This document shows positions 17,801 through 25,059 of a stretch of 64,000 nt of DNA, piece by piece (position 1 is the stretch's first letter; every line of letters begins with the position of its first letter). Source of the stretch: Haloferula helveola (GTDB lineage: Bacteria > Verrucomicrobiota > Verrucomicrobiia > Verrucomicrobiales > Akkermansiaceae); NCBI RefSeq assembly GCF_037076345.1, contig NZ_AP024702.1:434001-498000 (forward strand), written 5' to 3'. Both the position numbers and the translations under genes were made by a program. The notes below the pieces were generated by a model. That model had not been told where the DNA came from and did not search any database. It saw nothing but the letters and a program-made list of their open reading frames with translations.

Positions 17801-17997
17801 TGCTCGACCCGGACGGCCAGACCAAATCGAGCGGCATCGGCCCGGTCCGCTGGATGGCTCCGGAAGCGATGAAGGAGAAGAATTACTCGGTCTTTATCGG
17901 CTCGGGCGGCAGCTACAGCAGCCAGCTGCGGGCCGATGTCACCGTCGAGAAATTCCATGTGCGGCAGGATTTCGGCCCCGTCCAGACCCGCCCCTGA
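11887..17997 (+). CDS. Giant secreted RHS/YD-repeat protein with unusual repeated inserts
   Basis: I chose the ATG at 11887, which gives 2036 residues with a signal peptide (ALIAATLVSCALGD); the frame extends 11 codons further upstream. Most of the protein is YD repeats, for example YDALGRCTR, FTYDSLGRVTSE and YEYDGLGRLVS, which build the cocoon of RHS proteins. The usual C-terminal core (HLGS..., RYYDP..GRF) and any toxin domain are missing. Several segments break the YD pattern: IPVPGVGVV twice, GNPIGG twice, three 25-residue TRRRVEVLKSNK units, a 61-residue Cys-containing insert and an odd C-terminus with PVRWMAPEAM. VDDDCDG occurs twice and resembles calcium-binding MopE-type motifs. No immunity gene is evident; ndk follows. 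The RHS family call is certain, the role is not. Confidence 0.93.
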   Translation: MKPHLRALIAATLVSCALGDTSTSPPVLQLASGLPGQQVRLGWASEAGLRYSIERSEVLGAGSDWSVVAIVDSTGASSEWTDPLPTKTRAFYRIVQPQAEVFSIAEPILASTGGALVIRGQCIPNNSFLTLDIDGLGLASAALVANGAGEWIATFPGPYAPGALVLSAEIIDGGGSVLAPVDIGITITETGFASDAPPNTLPPAAPYPMGASIPVPGVGVVIKKHPGNSAARNGVDDDCDGLDDTSLNPLAASIPVPGVGVVVKKGSGGNARRDQDDDGDCILTAPEYSSAVRLRPGQNGMPGEVSLEYDAITLVSPAGPPVSWMMCYRSMAEVSSGHGSGWDFAYNISIDATSNVAPVLRVRDGSGRNDEFRRANDGTYSADGFSRVGEFVGDVFTLTFANGGTWTFHPVDGSTTSGKIETITDPNGNTLTCTYDPSGQIKEVEDGFGRDLGVAWSGNRIISITDHTGRSVSFTYYGALESGGSEGDLKSIGCPTESGLAPLAGDTVFTYSTGTGISRLDHNLLSITDGAGRVLESFTYAATANSRALEFDSVVAHSAHVLPAKTEISHSIVAGRHVVYDNDELGRVTEVHFDRLHRPLVCRSHTGFHPTPGSAVAPSDFPLPGKLRSSDPEFFETTWTYNADSNVSSMIAADGSGMLTTYEQDLNPRCPVIERGNARVQTLVSSLGEKRSITMRHEPGFGTPECARPGNPIGGLLVKGGRNPGSSPSCRPGNPIGGLNIKVGKNPGGNYSGRSSASGTTTRRRVEVLKSNKQGDPNANRYDFGSSGHTTRRRVEVLKSNKQGDPDANRYDFGTATPGHSTRRRVEVLKSNKQGDPDANRYDFGSPSLYAGKKGYDAYQVRADMGPAGAFSEHVDDDCDGSVDDSPIDTFTWTQTSGPYSRLSSLTTSHGQTFTWAYDANGNCIAAQSPVTGGGAIYLHDGLGRLTEITIGNGATGEFHDTLTYGPDGYLQSYTKDSTAGGRNLVTAFEYDALGRCTRIVDPMNDDWLLDWSALDVCTKTQSPPVAGQRIATDFVYDASGRLVRCDIEHRDSTGALDPTNPAYSTFWVYDSRGRLSRIADEDRPTDNTGLLEPDPLTVDSFALTDFTYDDAGQLRRASTPAANRGQATDSAVDLTYDERGLLHHVIAGGSGNPDAVTTEYDYDTLGACVREACLAPDGGETLYGYDGYHRRSSVTDAMGNEAVFSYDEGGRITTSIYGETSDVPGSTNNTLLARTTAEYGNNENWDFGGGTDLRRRFIARGIKAEVRRLVDVSGSRKKDDGSGYRMPTVARPCPRDRPFRCGDGSCRAFFDVYQEDDVIETERFSPGDSPPFDTETLVLDRSPAGLLMNVTLNGDLLDSFTYDSNGALSSISNSARTVDFNRDGREDIVLCTVNNVIKVTLPPPNMALVHTISRNALGRVTAVTDGAGNASTFTYDSLGRVTSETAPGRAPVTFAYDGTDATGDYTVVSACDIDNTGAVRENGRYVLRAGVPLSFTDSNGYSGGFTYDGLDRLTRCDYPDGTYEEFDYDSRGILSSIRHRDGSTTNPLSDPLTHIKRISHTSPPPGVVASGDIFYEYDGLGRLVSASQDSSLVTMTWDSIGNPTSETSNGLTVSRTFNHRGRTGVTYPDSTSVSEARNELGQLTDVGGNLIRYVGTRIYQTEQTNGVITTYSYRGEGDTSPPGDASYGSCVRVTAVHGTTTLADTFIQHSPDQLVTEAHTLFSADVTGPSRTRTYGYDGLGRLTSALTQRRETLGGAVQTESDISYTLDTAGRRLVTTGGRYSGSYTQDSANPPGDHQAGQYTTWPGGNLEWDERGSLTLLGDGPDYIDFDSDNDGRLVALNDPAVGTPIVGYTYDALGRLSTRTEYDNVNGLPPVTTSVVYDGTTAVQELDDPNGTGQLSAALTFVCDDGGFKHCISTRNGTYYYPMNTSSRQTPGYLRGIKINLGLGLTSNTGAVLERYDQDEAGEPLLLDPDGQTKSSGIGPVRWMAPEAMKEKNYSVFIGSGGSYSSQLRADVTVEKFHVRQDFGPVQTRP
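12517..12681 (+). repeat. Two copies of an ASIPVPGVGVV-KK peptide module in the RHS protein
   Basis: Copies lie at 12517-12558 and 12640-12681 and encode the same 14 residues apart from Ile/Val at position 12. Codon choice differs at many positions (for example GTC-CCC-GGT against GTA-CCG-GGA), so the peptide and not the DNA has been kept. Each copy is followed by an Asp-rich segment (VDDDCDG or DQDDDGDC). Confidence 0.8.
14002..14133 (+). repeat. Two copies of a Cys-x-PGNPIGGL-K-G-NPG module in the RHS protein
   Basis: Copies begin at 14002 and 14074. Shared residues are C, RPGNPIGGL, K, G and NPG; between them the copies diverge. They directly precede the three 25-residue units at 14167-14421, so together they form one long insertion between normal YD segments. 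Confidence 0.75.
14167..14421 (+). repeat. Three tandem 25-residue units in the RHS protein
   Basis: Units lie at 14167-14241, 14254-14328 and 14347-14421, separated by 4- and 6-residue spacers (SSGH, TATPGH). Protein identity is almost complete (TRRRVEVLKSNKQGDP, then ANRYDFG, with one Asn/Asp change), yet the codons differ at many third positions (for example AAG-TCG-AAC-AAG-CAG against AAA-TCA-AAC-AAA-CAA). The units are Arg/Lys-rich and unlike the surrounding YD repeats. They are not a CRISPR array: units are coding and in frame, and the spacers are only 12-18 bases. Confidence 0.9.
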
Positions 17998-18079
17998 GGC
18001 CCGACGCATCCGAAATCGCCCCCGCCCGGGCACCCGAAAGGGCTTGCCAGCCGGGGCCCCGCCACCTACCTCCCCGCCC

Positions 18080-18511
18080 ATGGCTCTCGAGACCACCCTC
18101 ATTCTCTTCAAGCCCGACGCCGTGTCCAAAAGCCTCGTCGGCACCGTCCTCGCCCGCTTCGAAACGGAAGGCTTCAAGATCCGCGGCCTGAAGATGATGG
18201 CCCTCAGCGACGAAATCCTCGCCGAGCACTACTCGCACATCGCGGACAAGCCCTTCTTCCCGGACGTTCGCTCCTTCATGCAGGAGACCCCGGTGATCGC
18301 CCTGGCCCTCGAAGGCGAAGGTGTCATCGGCAAGGTCCGCGACCTTCTCGGTCCGACCGACTCGAAGGAAGCCGCACCCGGCACGATCCGCGGCGACTTC
18401 GGCGACAAGGAAGGCGACGCCAAGATGCGCAACGTCTGCCACGCTTCCGACGGCCCCGAAGCGGCCGCCGCCGAACTCAAGCGCTTCTTCAACGACGGCG
18501 AGGTCTTCTGA
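18080..18511 (+). CDS. ndk: Nucleoside diphosphate kinase
   Basis: The ATG at 18080 (MALETTLILFKPDAV) gives 143 residues, the normal family length; the frame is open further upstream but has no sense there. Ndk transfers the gamma phosphate between nucleoside triphosphates and diphosphates through a phospho-histidine. The phosphorylated His is in RNVCHASDGPEAA. The N-terminal TLILFKPDAV and the RGDFGDKEGD region also match the family. It lies 82 bases after the RHS gene and ends at a strong terminator. Confidence 0.96.
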   Translation: MALETTLILFKPDAVSKSLVGTVLARFETEGFKIRGLKMMALSDEILAEHYSHIADKPFFPDVRSFMQETPVIALALEGEGVIGKVRDLLGPTDSKEAAPGTIRGDFGDKEGDAKMRNVCHASDGPEAAAAELKRFFNDGEVF

Positions 18512-18548
18512 CGCCGCGCCGGTCCCGGATCGGCACGCCAATCTCTCC

Positions 18549-18581
18549 AAAAGGCCGCTCTCTTCCGGGAGCGGCCTTTTT
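18549..18581 (+). terminator. Rho-independent terminator after ndk
   Basis: AAGGCCGCTC and GAGCGGCCTT form a perfect 10-base stem around TCTTCCGG, followed by a run of five T (18577-18581). It lies 38 bases after the ndk stop. Confidence 0.92.
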
Positions 18582-18650
18582 CGTGCACCCGCTGCGACCC
18601 GATTCTAGGCCTTGTTGTCGGCCCCGGGGCTTCCGTAGAGTCCGGAACCT

Positions 18651-21600
18651 ATGAAAGCCGCGTCCGTTTGCCCCGATTGCGGATCGCCGCGCCAGTCCTC
18701 ACCATCGGGTGACTTCTGTCCGGCATGCAGTCTCGCTGTCGGGCTCCAGGGGCTCGATGAACCCCAGGAGGAAACAATCGACGAGATCGCGGAGAAGCCG
18801 GGCGACACGATCGGGCGCTTCGAATTGGTCGAGGAGATCGGCGAAGGTGGCTTCGGTGTCGTCTTCCGCGCCGTACAGCACAAACCCGTGCGGCGCACGG
18901 TCGCCCTGAAGGTCATCAAGCCCGGCATGGACACCCGGGAGGTGGTCGCCCGATTCGAGGCCGAACGCCAGGCACTCGCCCTGATGGACCACCCCCACAT
19001 CGCCAAGGTCTACGACGCGGGTACGACCAACTACGGCCGCCCGTTCTTCGCCATGGAAATGGTCGAAGGCCTCCCGCTGACAACCTTCTGCGACCGGCAC
19101 CGCCTTTCCATCCGTGATCGTCTCCGCTTGTTCGTGAAGATCTGCGGCGGCGTGCAGCACGCTCACCAGAAAGGCATCATCCACCGCGACCTCAAGCCGA
19201 GCAACATCCTCGTCCATCCCGACGACAGCGGTGAGCCCTGCCCGAAGATCATCGACTTCGGAGTGGCCAAGGCGATCGGTATCGAGCTTACCGAGCAGAC
19301 TTTCTTCACCATGTTCGGCCGTCTTGTCGGAACCCCGGAATACATGAGCCCCGAGCAGGCGGAGCTCAACGTGGTCGATGTCGATACCCGCAGCGACATC
19401 TACTCACTCGGCGCCATCCTCTACGAACTGCTGACCGGCTCCGCTCCCCTCAGCCGCGACCAGTTGGTCAAAGGCGGCTACGACGAGATGTGCCGCCGGA
19501 TCCGGGAACAGGAACCCCCGCGACCTTCCAGCTATGTGGCGACTCTCGATCCGGAGAAGCGGGATGCGGTCGCAAAGCGCCGCGACACCGACGGGCCGCG
19601 ACTCCAAAGAAGGCTGAGGGGCGACCTCGACTGGATCGTCATGCGAGCCGTCGAGAAAGATCGGACCCGTCGCTATGAAACCGCGCAAGGCCTCGGCCTG
19701 GATACCGGCCGCCACCTCGAAGGCCTGCCGGTCACCGCCGGGCCGCCAAGCACCAGCTATCGAGTCGGAAAGTTCGTCCGGCGACACCGGGTCGGCGTAC
19801 TCGTTGCCAGCTTCGCCATCCTCGCCCTGATCGTCGGCACTGTCGCCCAGCGATTGGCCTACCTTGAGAACAAACGCCTCGCAAAAGAGGCTGCCGAGAA
19901 GGCGATTGAGAACGAACGCCTCGCCAGAGAAGCGGCGGAAAGGGCGGACGAGATCAAGAGGGAGTTGAGAGAGAAGCTCATCCTATCCGCAAGGAACAAC
20001 CGGACCGCACGCGACGAGGGCTGGCTTCGGGATGCTCTCGACGGCATCCGGCAGGCATCGGAGATCGAACTCGGTGAAGATCTCCGAAACGAGGCCTTGG
20101 CCTGCCTGGCCGGCACCGACATGGAGAAGAACGACCTCGGGGTCGATCTCGCCAACCCGCAGACTCCTGTGACATTCAGTAGAGACCATCAGCTCATCGC
20201 GGTCGCCCGCAGCAATGAGCAGATCGAGATCCTCCGGCGATCCGATGGAGAAAAGTCCGCTCCATCTTTGGTCGGCACCGTTTCGACCGGGCTTCCCATC
20301 AGGAACAGCCAATTGACGTTCGCGGGCAAAGGGGATCGCTACCTCATCATTGCCACGGACCCCGCGCTTCATCCAAAGCTGGAAGTCATCGATCTCCAAT
20401 CGGGTGAGGTATCCCTCCCCGCAACCGAGATCGCCCACCACTCCTACGACCTGCTGCCCGGGCACCGGGGCCTGGTGATAGGGAAGCCCGACTCCCTCAT
20501 GTTCGTGGACTGGACCGGCGAGCCGGTGGACGAACCACTTCCACTTTCCAGACCTCCCCTTTCGCTCTCCCTGAGCCAGGCAACCGGACAACTGGCAGTC
20601 GGCTTCAGCAGCCCTTCCGGCGAAGTCCCGGAGGGAAGCCTCTCGATCTTCAATCCCCCCTACGAAACTTCGCAGCCACGCAGCAGATCCTGCACCGAAC
20701 CCTGGCTGCTTCAATGGAGTCCGAGAGGAAAGTATCTCGCCATCGCGGACGCTGAAAAGTCCCTGGTGGTCTGCGAACCCGACGTGCCGAATAGCGACGA
20801 ACCGCTGACGGGGCACCAGACGCGAATCTGTTGGATGGCCTGGGGTCCGGAAGAACGTCATCTCGCCACCGGAACCCGGTCGGACCGGAAAATCATGCTA
20901 TGGGACACCTGCCACTGGCAGAAGCTCTGTTCCCACAATGCTCTCGCCGGAAACTTTTCTTTCGCATCGGACGCAACCCGGCTCGGCCCGGTGGTGGCCA
21001 ACCGCGAACTCTTCACCCTGGCGATACGCAACTCCAAGGTTTGCCACCACGCCGTCGGCCATCGTGGCCATGGAGGCATCGTGGCCTCCGCGTGGGACTC
21101 CCATGTGTCGCCGAGGAGCACTGATAAGAAGAACGACCACTACAGTCTCGCCTTCGCCACCGCCGGTGACGACTCCGTGATCATCTGGAGCCGTGATGGA
21201 ACCCCCCTCGCCACCTTCAAGAACGATGTGACCAAGCCTGCGGGTCTCGCCTTCTCCGAGAAGCAGTTCTACATCGCCGGGGAGGAAGGAATCGTACGCA
21301 GAAGCCTGTCGACCACCGACCTGACAGCCTCCATGCTCGGCGGCCGCGAACTCGATGCATTCAACCGATACCGGGCTTTCGGCATCACCCCCTGCGTGAT
21401 GCATGTCGGACCGAAACAACGGTTCAGTGATCTTGAAGGCTGCCGTCAACTCGACCTGACTCCGGACGGGCGATTCCTTGTCACCGCCAGCAACACCGGG
21501 ATCTGGGTCGTCAACACCCGTGACGAAACGAAACGGCTTATCGACAACGCTCCCCCGGACACCCGTTTCGACATCGACTCGGAAGGCCACTGGCTCGCCA

Positions 21601-22172
21601 TCGCTGACGGCAAGGCTGCCAACGGAGTCAGCGTTTATCCGTTGCCCGCGAGCGGAGATGCGTCCGCCGACAACGGCAAGCCGTTCAAGTTCCTAGATGC
21701 CCCGGGAACCACGGTGGTCGAGTTTTCCCCCGACATGGAGGGAAACGGGGTGCTGCTCGCCACCGGTGACTCGAAGAACTACCGCTTCTGGAGCGTCAAT
21801 GACAACTTCAAGGAGAGGACGGAACTGACGATCCCGAACGAGATGTATGTGCGCCCGCCGCGAATGGTTTTCAGCCCCCGAAGCACCGCTGTCGCCTTCT
21901 CCTACGAGGAAGACAAACTGCAGGTTCGCAATCCGCGCACGTCGCCGATGGATGTCCTGACCATGCCGAGTTTCGACAGTCAGTGGCCGCTGGCGATCAG
22001 TAGCGATGGCGCCCTCATCGGCACTGAGGGGCACGACGGGTTACTCTACATCTGGGACCTGCGGGCGGTGCGCAAAGAGTTCGACAGACTCGGGATCGAC
22101 TGGACCAACATGGAGAAGTTCAAGACACCGCTCGACATGCGGATCCTGTTCAAGGTCATCGTCCAGCCCTGA
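18651..22172 (+). CDS. Membrane-anchored serine/threonine protein kinase with WD40-like repeats
   Basis: This 1173-residue protein starts with a short zinc ribbon (CPDCGS and CPACSL, residues 7-27). The kinase domain runs from about 57 to 350: glycine loop GEGGFGVVF, VALKVIK lysine, HRDLKPSN catalytic loop near residue 180, DFGVAK, and GTPEYMSPEQ. All catalytic residues are present. A single membrane segment follows near 380-400 (VGVLVASFAILALIVGTVA), then a Glu/Lys/Ala-rich helical stretch, then about 700 residues of WD40-type beta-propeller repeats (for example WSPRGKYLAIAD, TGHQTRICWMAWGPEERHLATG). The propeller is probably extracytoplasmic or a partner-binding domain. Such kinases are abundant in this phylum; the target is unknown. 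Confidence 0.93.
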   Translation: MKAASVCPDCGSPRQSSPSGDFCPACSLAVGLQGLDEPQEETIDEIAEKPGDTIGRFELVEEIGEGGFGVVFRAVQHKPVRRTVALKVIKPGMDTREVVARFEAERQALALMDHPHIAKVYDAGTTNYGRPFFAMEMVEGLPLTTFCDRHRLSIRDRLRLFVKICGGVQHAHQKGIIHRDLKPSNILVHPDDSGEPCPKIIDFGVAKAIGIELTEQTFFTMFGRLVGTPEYMSPEQAELNVVDVDTRSDIYSLGAILYELLTGSAPLSRDQLVKGGYDEMCRRIREQEPPRPSSYVATLDPEKRDAVAKRRDTDGPRLQRRLRGDLDWIVMRAVEKDRTRRYETAQGLGLDTGRHLEGLPVTAGPPSTSYRVGKFVRRHRVGVLVASFAILALIVGTVAQRLAYLENKRLAKEAAEKAIENERLAREAAERADEIKRELREKLILSARNNRTARDEGWLRDALDGIRQASEIELGEDLRNEALACLAGTDMEKNDLGVDLANPQTPVTFSRDHQLIAVARSNEQIEILRRSDGEKSAPSLVGTVSTGLPIRNSQLTFAGKGDRYLIIATDPALHPKLEVIDLQSGEVSLPATEIAHHSYDLLPGHRGLVIGKPDSLMFVDWTGEPVDEPLPLSRPPLSLSLSQATGQLAVGFSSPSGEVPEGSLSIFNPPYETSQPRSRSCTEPWLLQWSPRGKYLAIADAEKSLVVCEPDVPNSDEPLTGHQTRICWMAWGPEERHLATGTRSDRKIMLWDTCHWQKLCSHNALAGNFSFASDATRLGPVVANRELFTLAIRNSKVCHHAVGHRGHGGIVASAWDSHVSPRSTDKKNDHYSLAFATAGDDSVIIWSRDGTPLATFKNDVTKPAGLAFSEKQFYIAGEEGIVRRSLSTTDLTASMLGGRELDAFNRYRAFGITPCVMHVGPKQRFSDLEGCRQLDLTPDGRFLVTASNTGIWVVNTRDETKRLIDNAPPDTRFDIDSEGHWLAIADGKAANGVSVYPLPASGDASADNGKPFKFLDAPGTTVVEFSPDMEGNGVLLATGDSKNYRFWSVNDNFKERTELTIPNEMYVRPPRMVFSPRSTAVAFSYEEDKLQVRNPRTSPMDVLTMPSFDSQWPLAISSDGALIGTEGHDGLLYIWDLRAVRKEFDRLGIDWTNMEKFKTPLDMRILFKVIVQP

Positions 22173-22318
22173 CGGTCGAAACGGGTTCCTCCCTTCGAAA
22201 CGGTCAACCGGCCGTGCCGAACGTCGTTCCGGGCTGAAACGGCGAATCCCGAACTCTCTTCCCAACCGCATGTAACCTCGGCGATCCGACCCGGAAGATA
22301 CGGGTAGGAAGCCGAGCC

Positions 22319-22675
22319 ATGCACGAGACCACCCATCCCCTTTCCGTCCTGATGATCCTGACCGCGTCCGCTTGCGGCGCCACGGGATCATTTCTCTACA
22401 AGACCGGAGCCGCCCTCGGCCGCAACACACCGCTGGGCTACCTGACCAACCTCCGGTTGCTCGCCGGCGTCGCGTGCTACATCGCGGTGATGGTGCTGTT
22501 CGTCGCCGCCTTCCGCAAGGGCGGCGCCCTGACGGTCCTCTACCCGGTCTACGCCACGACCTTCATCTTCGCCGCGGCCATTTCTCTCGTCGCCTTCGGC
22601 ACTCCGATCCGGCCGGTGAACATCGCCGGGATGGTCCTTCTCGTTTCCGGAATCTTCCTCATGGGCAAGTCATGA
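22319..22675 (+). CDS. Small EamA/SMR-like membrane protein
   Basis: The 118-residue protein has four hydrophobic segments, the size and layout of small multidrug-resistance or half-size EamA transporters (ASACGATGSFLYKTGA, then VLYPVYATTFIFAAAISLVAFG). Proteins of this type move drugs, polyamines or lipid-linked sugars. Its stop overlaps the start of a CDP-alcohol phosphatidyltransferase (ATGA at 22672-22675), so a role in flipping or exporting a lipid product is plausible but inferred. It heads a four-gene lipid operon. Confidence 0.78.
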   Translation: MHETTHPLSVLMILTASACGATGSFLYKTGAALGRNTPLGYLTNLRLLAGVACYIAVMVLFVAAFRKGGALTVLYPVYATTFIFAAAISLVAFGTPIRPVNIAGMVLLVSGIFLMGKS

Positions 22676-23367
22676 TCACGGTCCAACAACAAACCGAAAG
22701 CCGCCGCCCGCTCGCCTTGCGTCAGTTGGGTTGCTGGAACTGGCTGCTCAAGCGCCTCGCCGCCAGCCGCGTCACCCCGAACCACATCTCGGTGCTGGGT
22801 GTGGTCTTCGGCATCGGCGCCGGCGTGGCGTTGGCCCTGACTTCGGGATACGAAACGGGAGCCGTCTCCCAGCGCCTCCTGCTTCTCGGCGCCATCCTGC
22901 TCGTGGTTCTGCGCGGCGCCTGCAACATCTTCGATGGCGTGCTCGCGGTGGAAACCGGGCGCGCCTCCCGCGTCGGGCTTCTCTACAACGAGGTGCCCGA
23001 CCGCATCTCGGACATCGCGATCTTCATCGGAGCCGGCTTCGCCGTCGGAGGTCATCCCATGCTCGGCATGGCCGCCGCACTCGGGTCGCTGATGACCGCC
23101 TACACCCGGGTTCAGGTCCACCTCGCCGGAGCGCCCGCCGACTTCAGCGGACCCATGGCCAAGCCCGCGCGGATGGTGATCCTATGTCTTGCTGCCGCCT
23201 TCCTCGCCTTCCTGCCGACGGGTGTCTGGCCAACCGGCTCCGGCGGATTCGGAATCATCGGCGCCTCTCTCACGCTCATCACTTGCGGCACCGTCTTCAC
23301 CACCATCGTGCGCCTGCGAAACGCCGCCGCTGAAATCCAAACCATCGGCCCCGATGAATGCGAGTGA
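22672..23367 (+). CDS. CDP-alcohol phosphatidyltransferase family protein
   Basis: The ATG at 22672 overlaps the preceding stop and gives 231 residues. The CDP-alcohol signature is seen near residues 82-108: the first Asp pair is in IFDGVLAVETGR and the second in VPDRISD, with the spacing of the D-G-x2-A-R...G...D-x3-D motif. The usual Ala-Arg after the first Asp is replaced (LAVETGRAS), a small deviation. About six hydrophobic segments are visible. The enzyme should join a CDP-lipid to an alcohol such as glycerol phosphate, serine or inositol phosphate. Its stop lies inside the cdsA gene (14-base overlap), which supports joint action with CdsA. Confidence 0.88.
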   Translation: MITVQQQTESRRPLALRQLGCWNWLLKRLAASRVTPNHISVLGVVFGIGAGVALALTSGYETGAVSQRLLLLGAILLVVLRGACNIFDGVLAVETGRASRVGLLYNEVPDRISDIAIFIGAGFAVGGHPMLGMAAALGSLMTAYTRVQVHLAGAPADFSGPMAKPARMVILCLAAAFLAFLPTGVWPTGSGGFGIIGASLTLITCGTVFTTIVRLRNAAAEIQTIGPDECE

Positions 23368-24337
23368 ATGGATGGCATCGGCGGCCGAGTCGATCGATCC
23401 CCGCCAGCTCTGGATCGCCGGCATCGCCTGCGCCGCCATCGCCCTCGGATGGGTTGTGTCGGCGACGCTCCATCGTCTCGGCACGACGTCCGACAAGATG
23501 CACCGCGAGCTGATGCTGCGGCTCCGCACCTGGGCCATCATCACGCCTGCAACCGTCATCCCGATCCTGATCGGCCCCGCCGGTATCGCCTGCGCCATCG
23601 TGATTCTCGGATGGGTCTGCTTCCGCGAACTCTCGCGAGCCTGCGGTGTCGACGCGGATCCGGTTCGTTCGCTTTGCGTCATCGCCGGACTCGCCACAAT
23701 CGGAATCGCGATCCTCAGGCACGACCACCGGCTGCTGCTTCTCAGTGCCCCCGTGGTCGCCGTCCTGACCGCCGCCACGGCCCTCCTGAAGGACCGCCCC
23801 GAAGGCTACCTCCGACAGCTGGCCGTCACCAATCTCGGCTTCATGCTTTGCGGTCTCTGGCCCGGACACCTCGGTTTTCTCGGCACCGGCTACGCGAACG
23901 CGACCATCGCCCTTTGGTTCATCCTCAGCATCGAACTCAACGACGTCTTCGCCTTCGTTTCCGGCAAGGCCTTCGGACGCACCAAGCTCTGCCCGCACAC
24001 CAGCCCGGGCAAGACCCGCGAGGGTCTCCTCGGAGCCATCCTTCTCACGACCGGATTCGTCGTCCTCAGCGGTCACCTCCTCTTCCACGGCCAAGGTCTC
24101 GGAAGAATCGCCATCCTCGTTCCGCTCGGTGTCGTGTTGTCGCTTTCCGGCACGATCGGCGACCTGGTCGTTTCCTCCATCAAACGCGACCTCCACCTCA
24201 AGGACCTGTCGCACTCGCTACCCGGCCACGGCGGGATGCTGGACCGTTGCGACAGCCTCATCTTCGCCTCGCCCGTCATCGCCATCACCTTGGCCATGCT
24301 CGATTCATTCGGACCCCTCACCAACCCGTTGCCATGA
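23354..24337 (+). CDS. cdsA: Phosphatidate cytidylyltransferase (CDP-diacylglycerol synthase)
   Basis: The start at 23354 (MNASEWMAS) gives 327 residues and overlaps the previous gene by 14 bases. The family signature is complete near the C-terminus: SSIKRDLHLKDLSHSLPGHG followed by GMLDR. About eight membrane segments are present. It makes CDP-diacylglycerol from phosphatidate and CTP, feeding the phosphatidyltransferase encoded just before it. The following plsC gene overlaps by ATGA at 24334-24337, so all four genes are coupled. Whether this is the only cdsA in the genome cannot be told. Confidence 0.93.
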   Translation: MNASEWMASAAESIDPRQLWIAGIACAAIALGWVVSATLHRLGTTSDKMHRELMLRLRTWAIITPATVIPILIGPAGIACAIVILGWVCFRELSRACGVDADPVRSLCVIAGLATIGIAILRHDHRLLLLSAPVVAVLTAATALLKDRPEGYLRQLAVTNLGFMLCGLWPGHLGFLGTGYANATIALWFILSIELNDVFAFVSGKAFGRTKLCPHTSPGKTREGLLGAILLTTGFVVLSGHLLFHGQGLGRIAILVPLGVVLSLSGTIGDLVVSSIKRDLHLKDLSHSLPGHGGMLDRCDSLIFASPVIAITLAMLDSFGPLTNPLP

Positions 24338-25059
24338 TCGCCGCCTCACGCACTCTCGCCCGGCCGACTCCGCCCGCCTCGTGGATCGAACACCTCGTTC
24401 CGCCCGACCGCGTTCCTCGCCGCTGGGAAACAGTCCTCCACCATCTCACGTGGTCCTTCGTCCGGTTCGGAGTCACCCATCGGTTCCAACTGGCGATCCG
24501 TGGCACCGATAACATTCCTGCAAGCGGACCGGTGGTCATGGTCGCCAACCACAATTCGCACCTCGACACACTGCTTCTCGCTTCAGCCGTGCCACGATCG
24601 CTCAGAGCCCGATTGTCTCCACTTGCCGCCGGCGACACTTTCTTCCCCAACCCGACCCAAGGGTGGATCTCCTCCCGCTTCCTCAATCTCCGCCCACTTT
24701 GGCGTCACCAGCGCGGTCCCCACGGACTCCTCCGACTCCGCGAGTGCCTGCAATCGCAGGACCAGTGCTTCCTCATCTACCCGGAAGGCACCCGCTCGCG
24801 ATCCGGCGTCATGGGACACTTCAAGCCCGGGATCGGCACGCTGGTTGCCGGAACCCCCATCCCGGTCATCCCCTGCCACATCCGAGGCACCTTCGAAGCC
24901 TGGCCTTCCAGCAAGCGCCTGCCCTCCCACGGCGATCTACAACTCGTAATCGGTCAGCCCAGAACCTTTCCCCATCACTCGAACACCGCGGCCGACTGGC
25001 GGGACATCGCCCACACCCTCGAGGACGACGTCCGTGAGCTCGGCGACACGAGCCACTGA
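24334..25059 (+). CDS. 1-acylglycerol-3-phosphate acyltransferase (PlsC family)
   Basis: The ATG at 24334 overlaps the cdsA stop; the protein is 241 residues, a normal PlsC length. HX4D is in VANHNSHLD (near residue 72) and the second block is YPEGTRSRSG (near residue 150). PlsC makes phosphatidate, the substrate of CdsA encoded upstream, so the operon covers phosphatidate, CDP-diacylglycerol and head-group transfer. It converges on the symporter gene, whose stop codon begins at the next base. Confidence 0.92.
   Translation: MIAASRTLARPTPPASWIEHLVPPDRVPRRWETVLHHLTWSFVRFGVTHRFQLAIRGTDNIPASGPVVMVANHNSHLDTLLLASAVPRSLRARLSPLAAGDTFFPNPTQGWISSRFLNLRPLWRHQRGPHGLLRLRECLQSQDQCFLIYPEGTRSRSGVMGHFKPGIGTLVAGTPIPVIPCHIRGTFEAWPSSKRLPSHGDLQLVIGQPRTFPHHSNTAADWRDIAHTLEDDVRELGDTSH

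Noticed and set aside
17845-17880. PVRWMAPEAM resembles the APE motif of tyrosine kinases
   Set aside because: No other kinase motif is nearby; the match is short and likely by chance.
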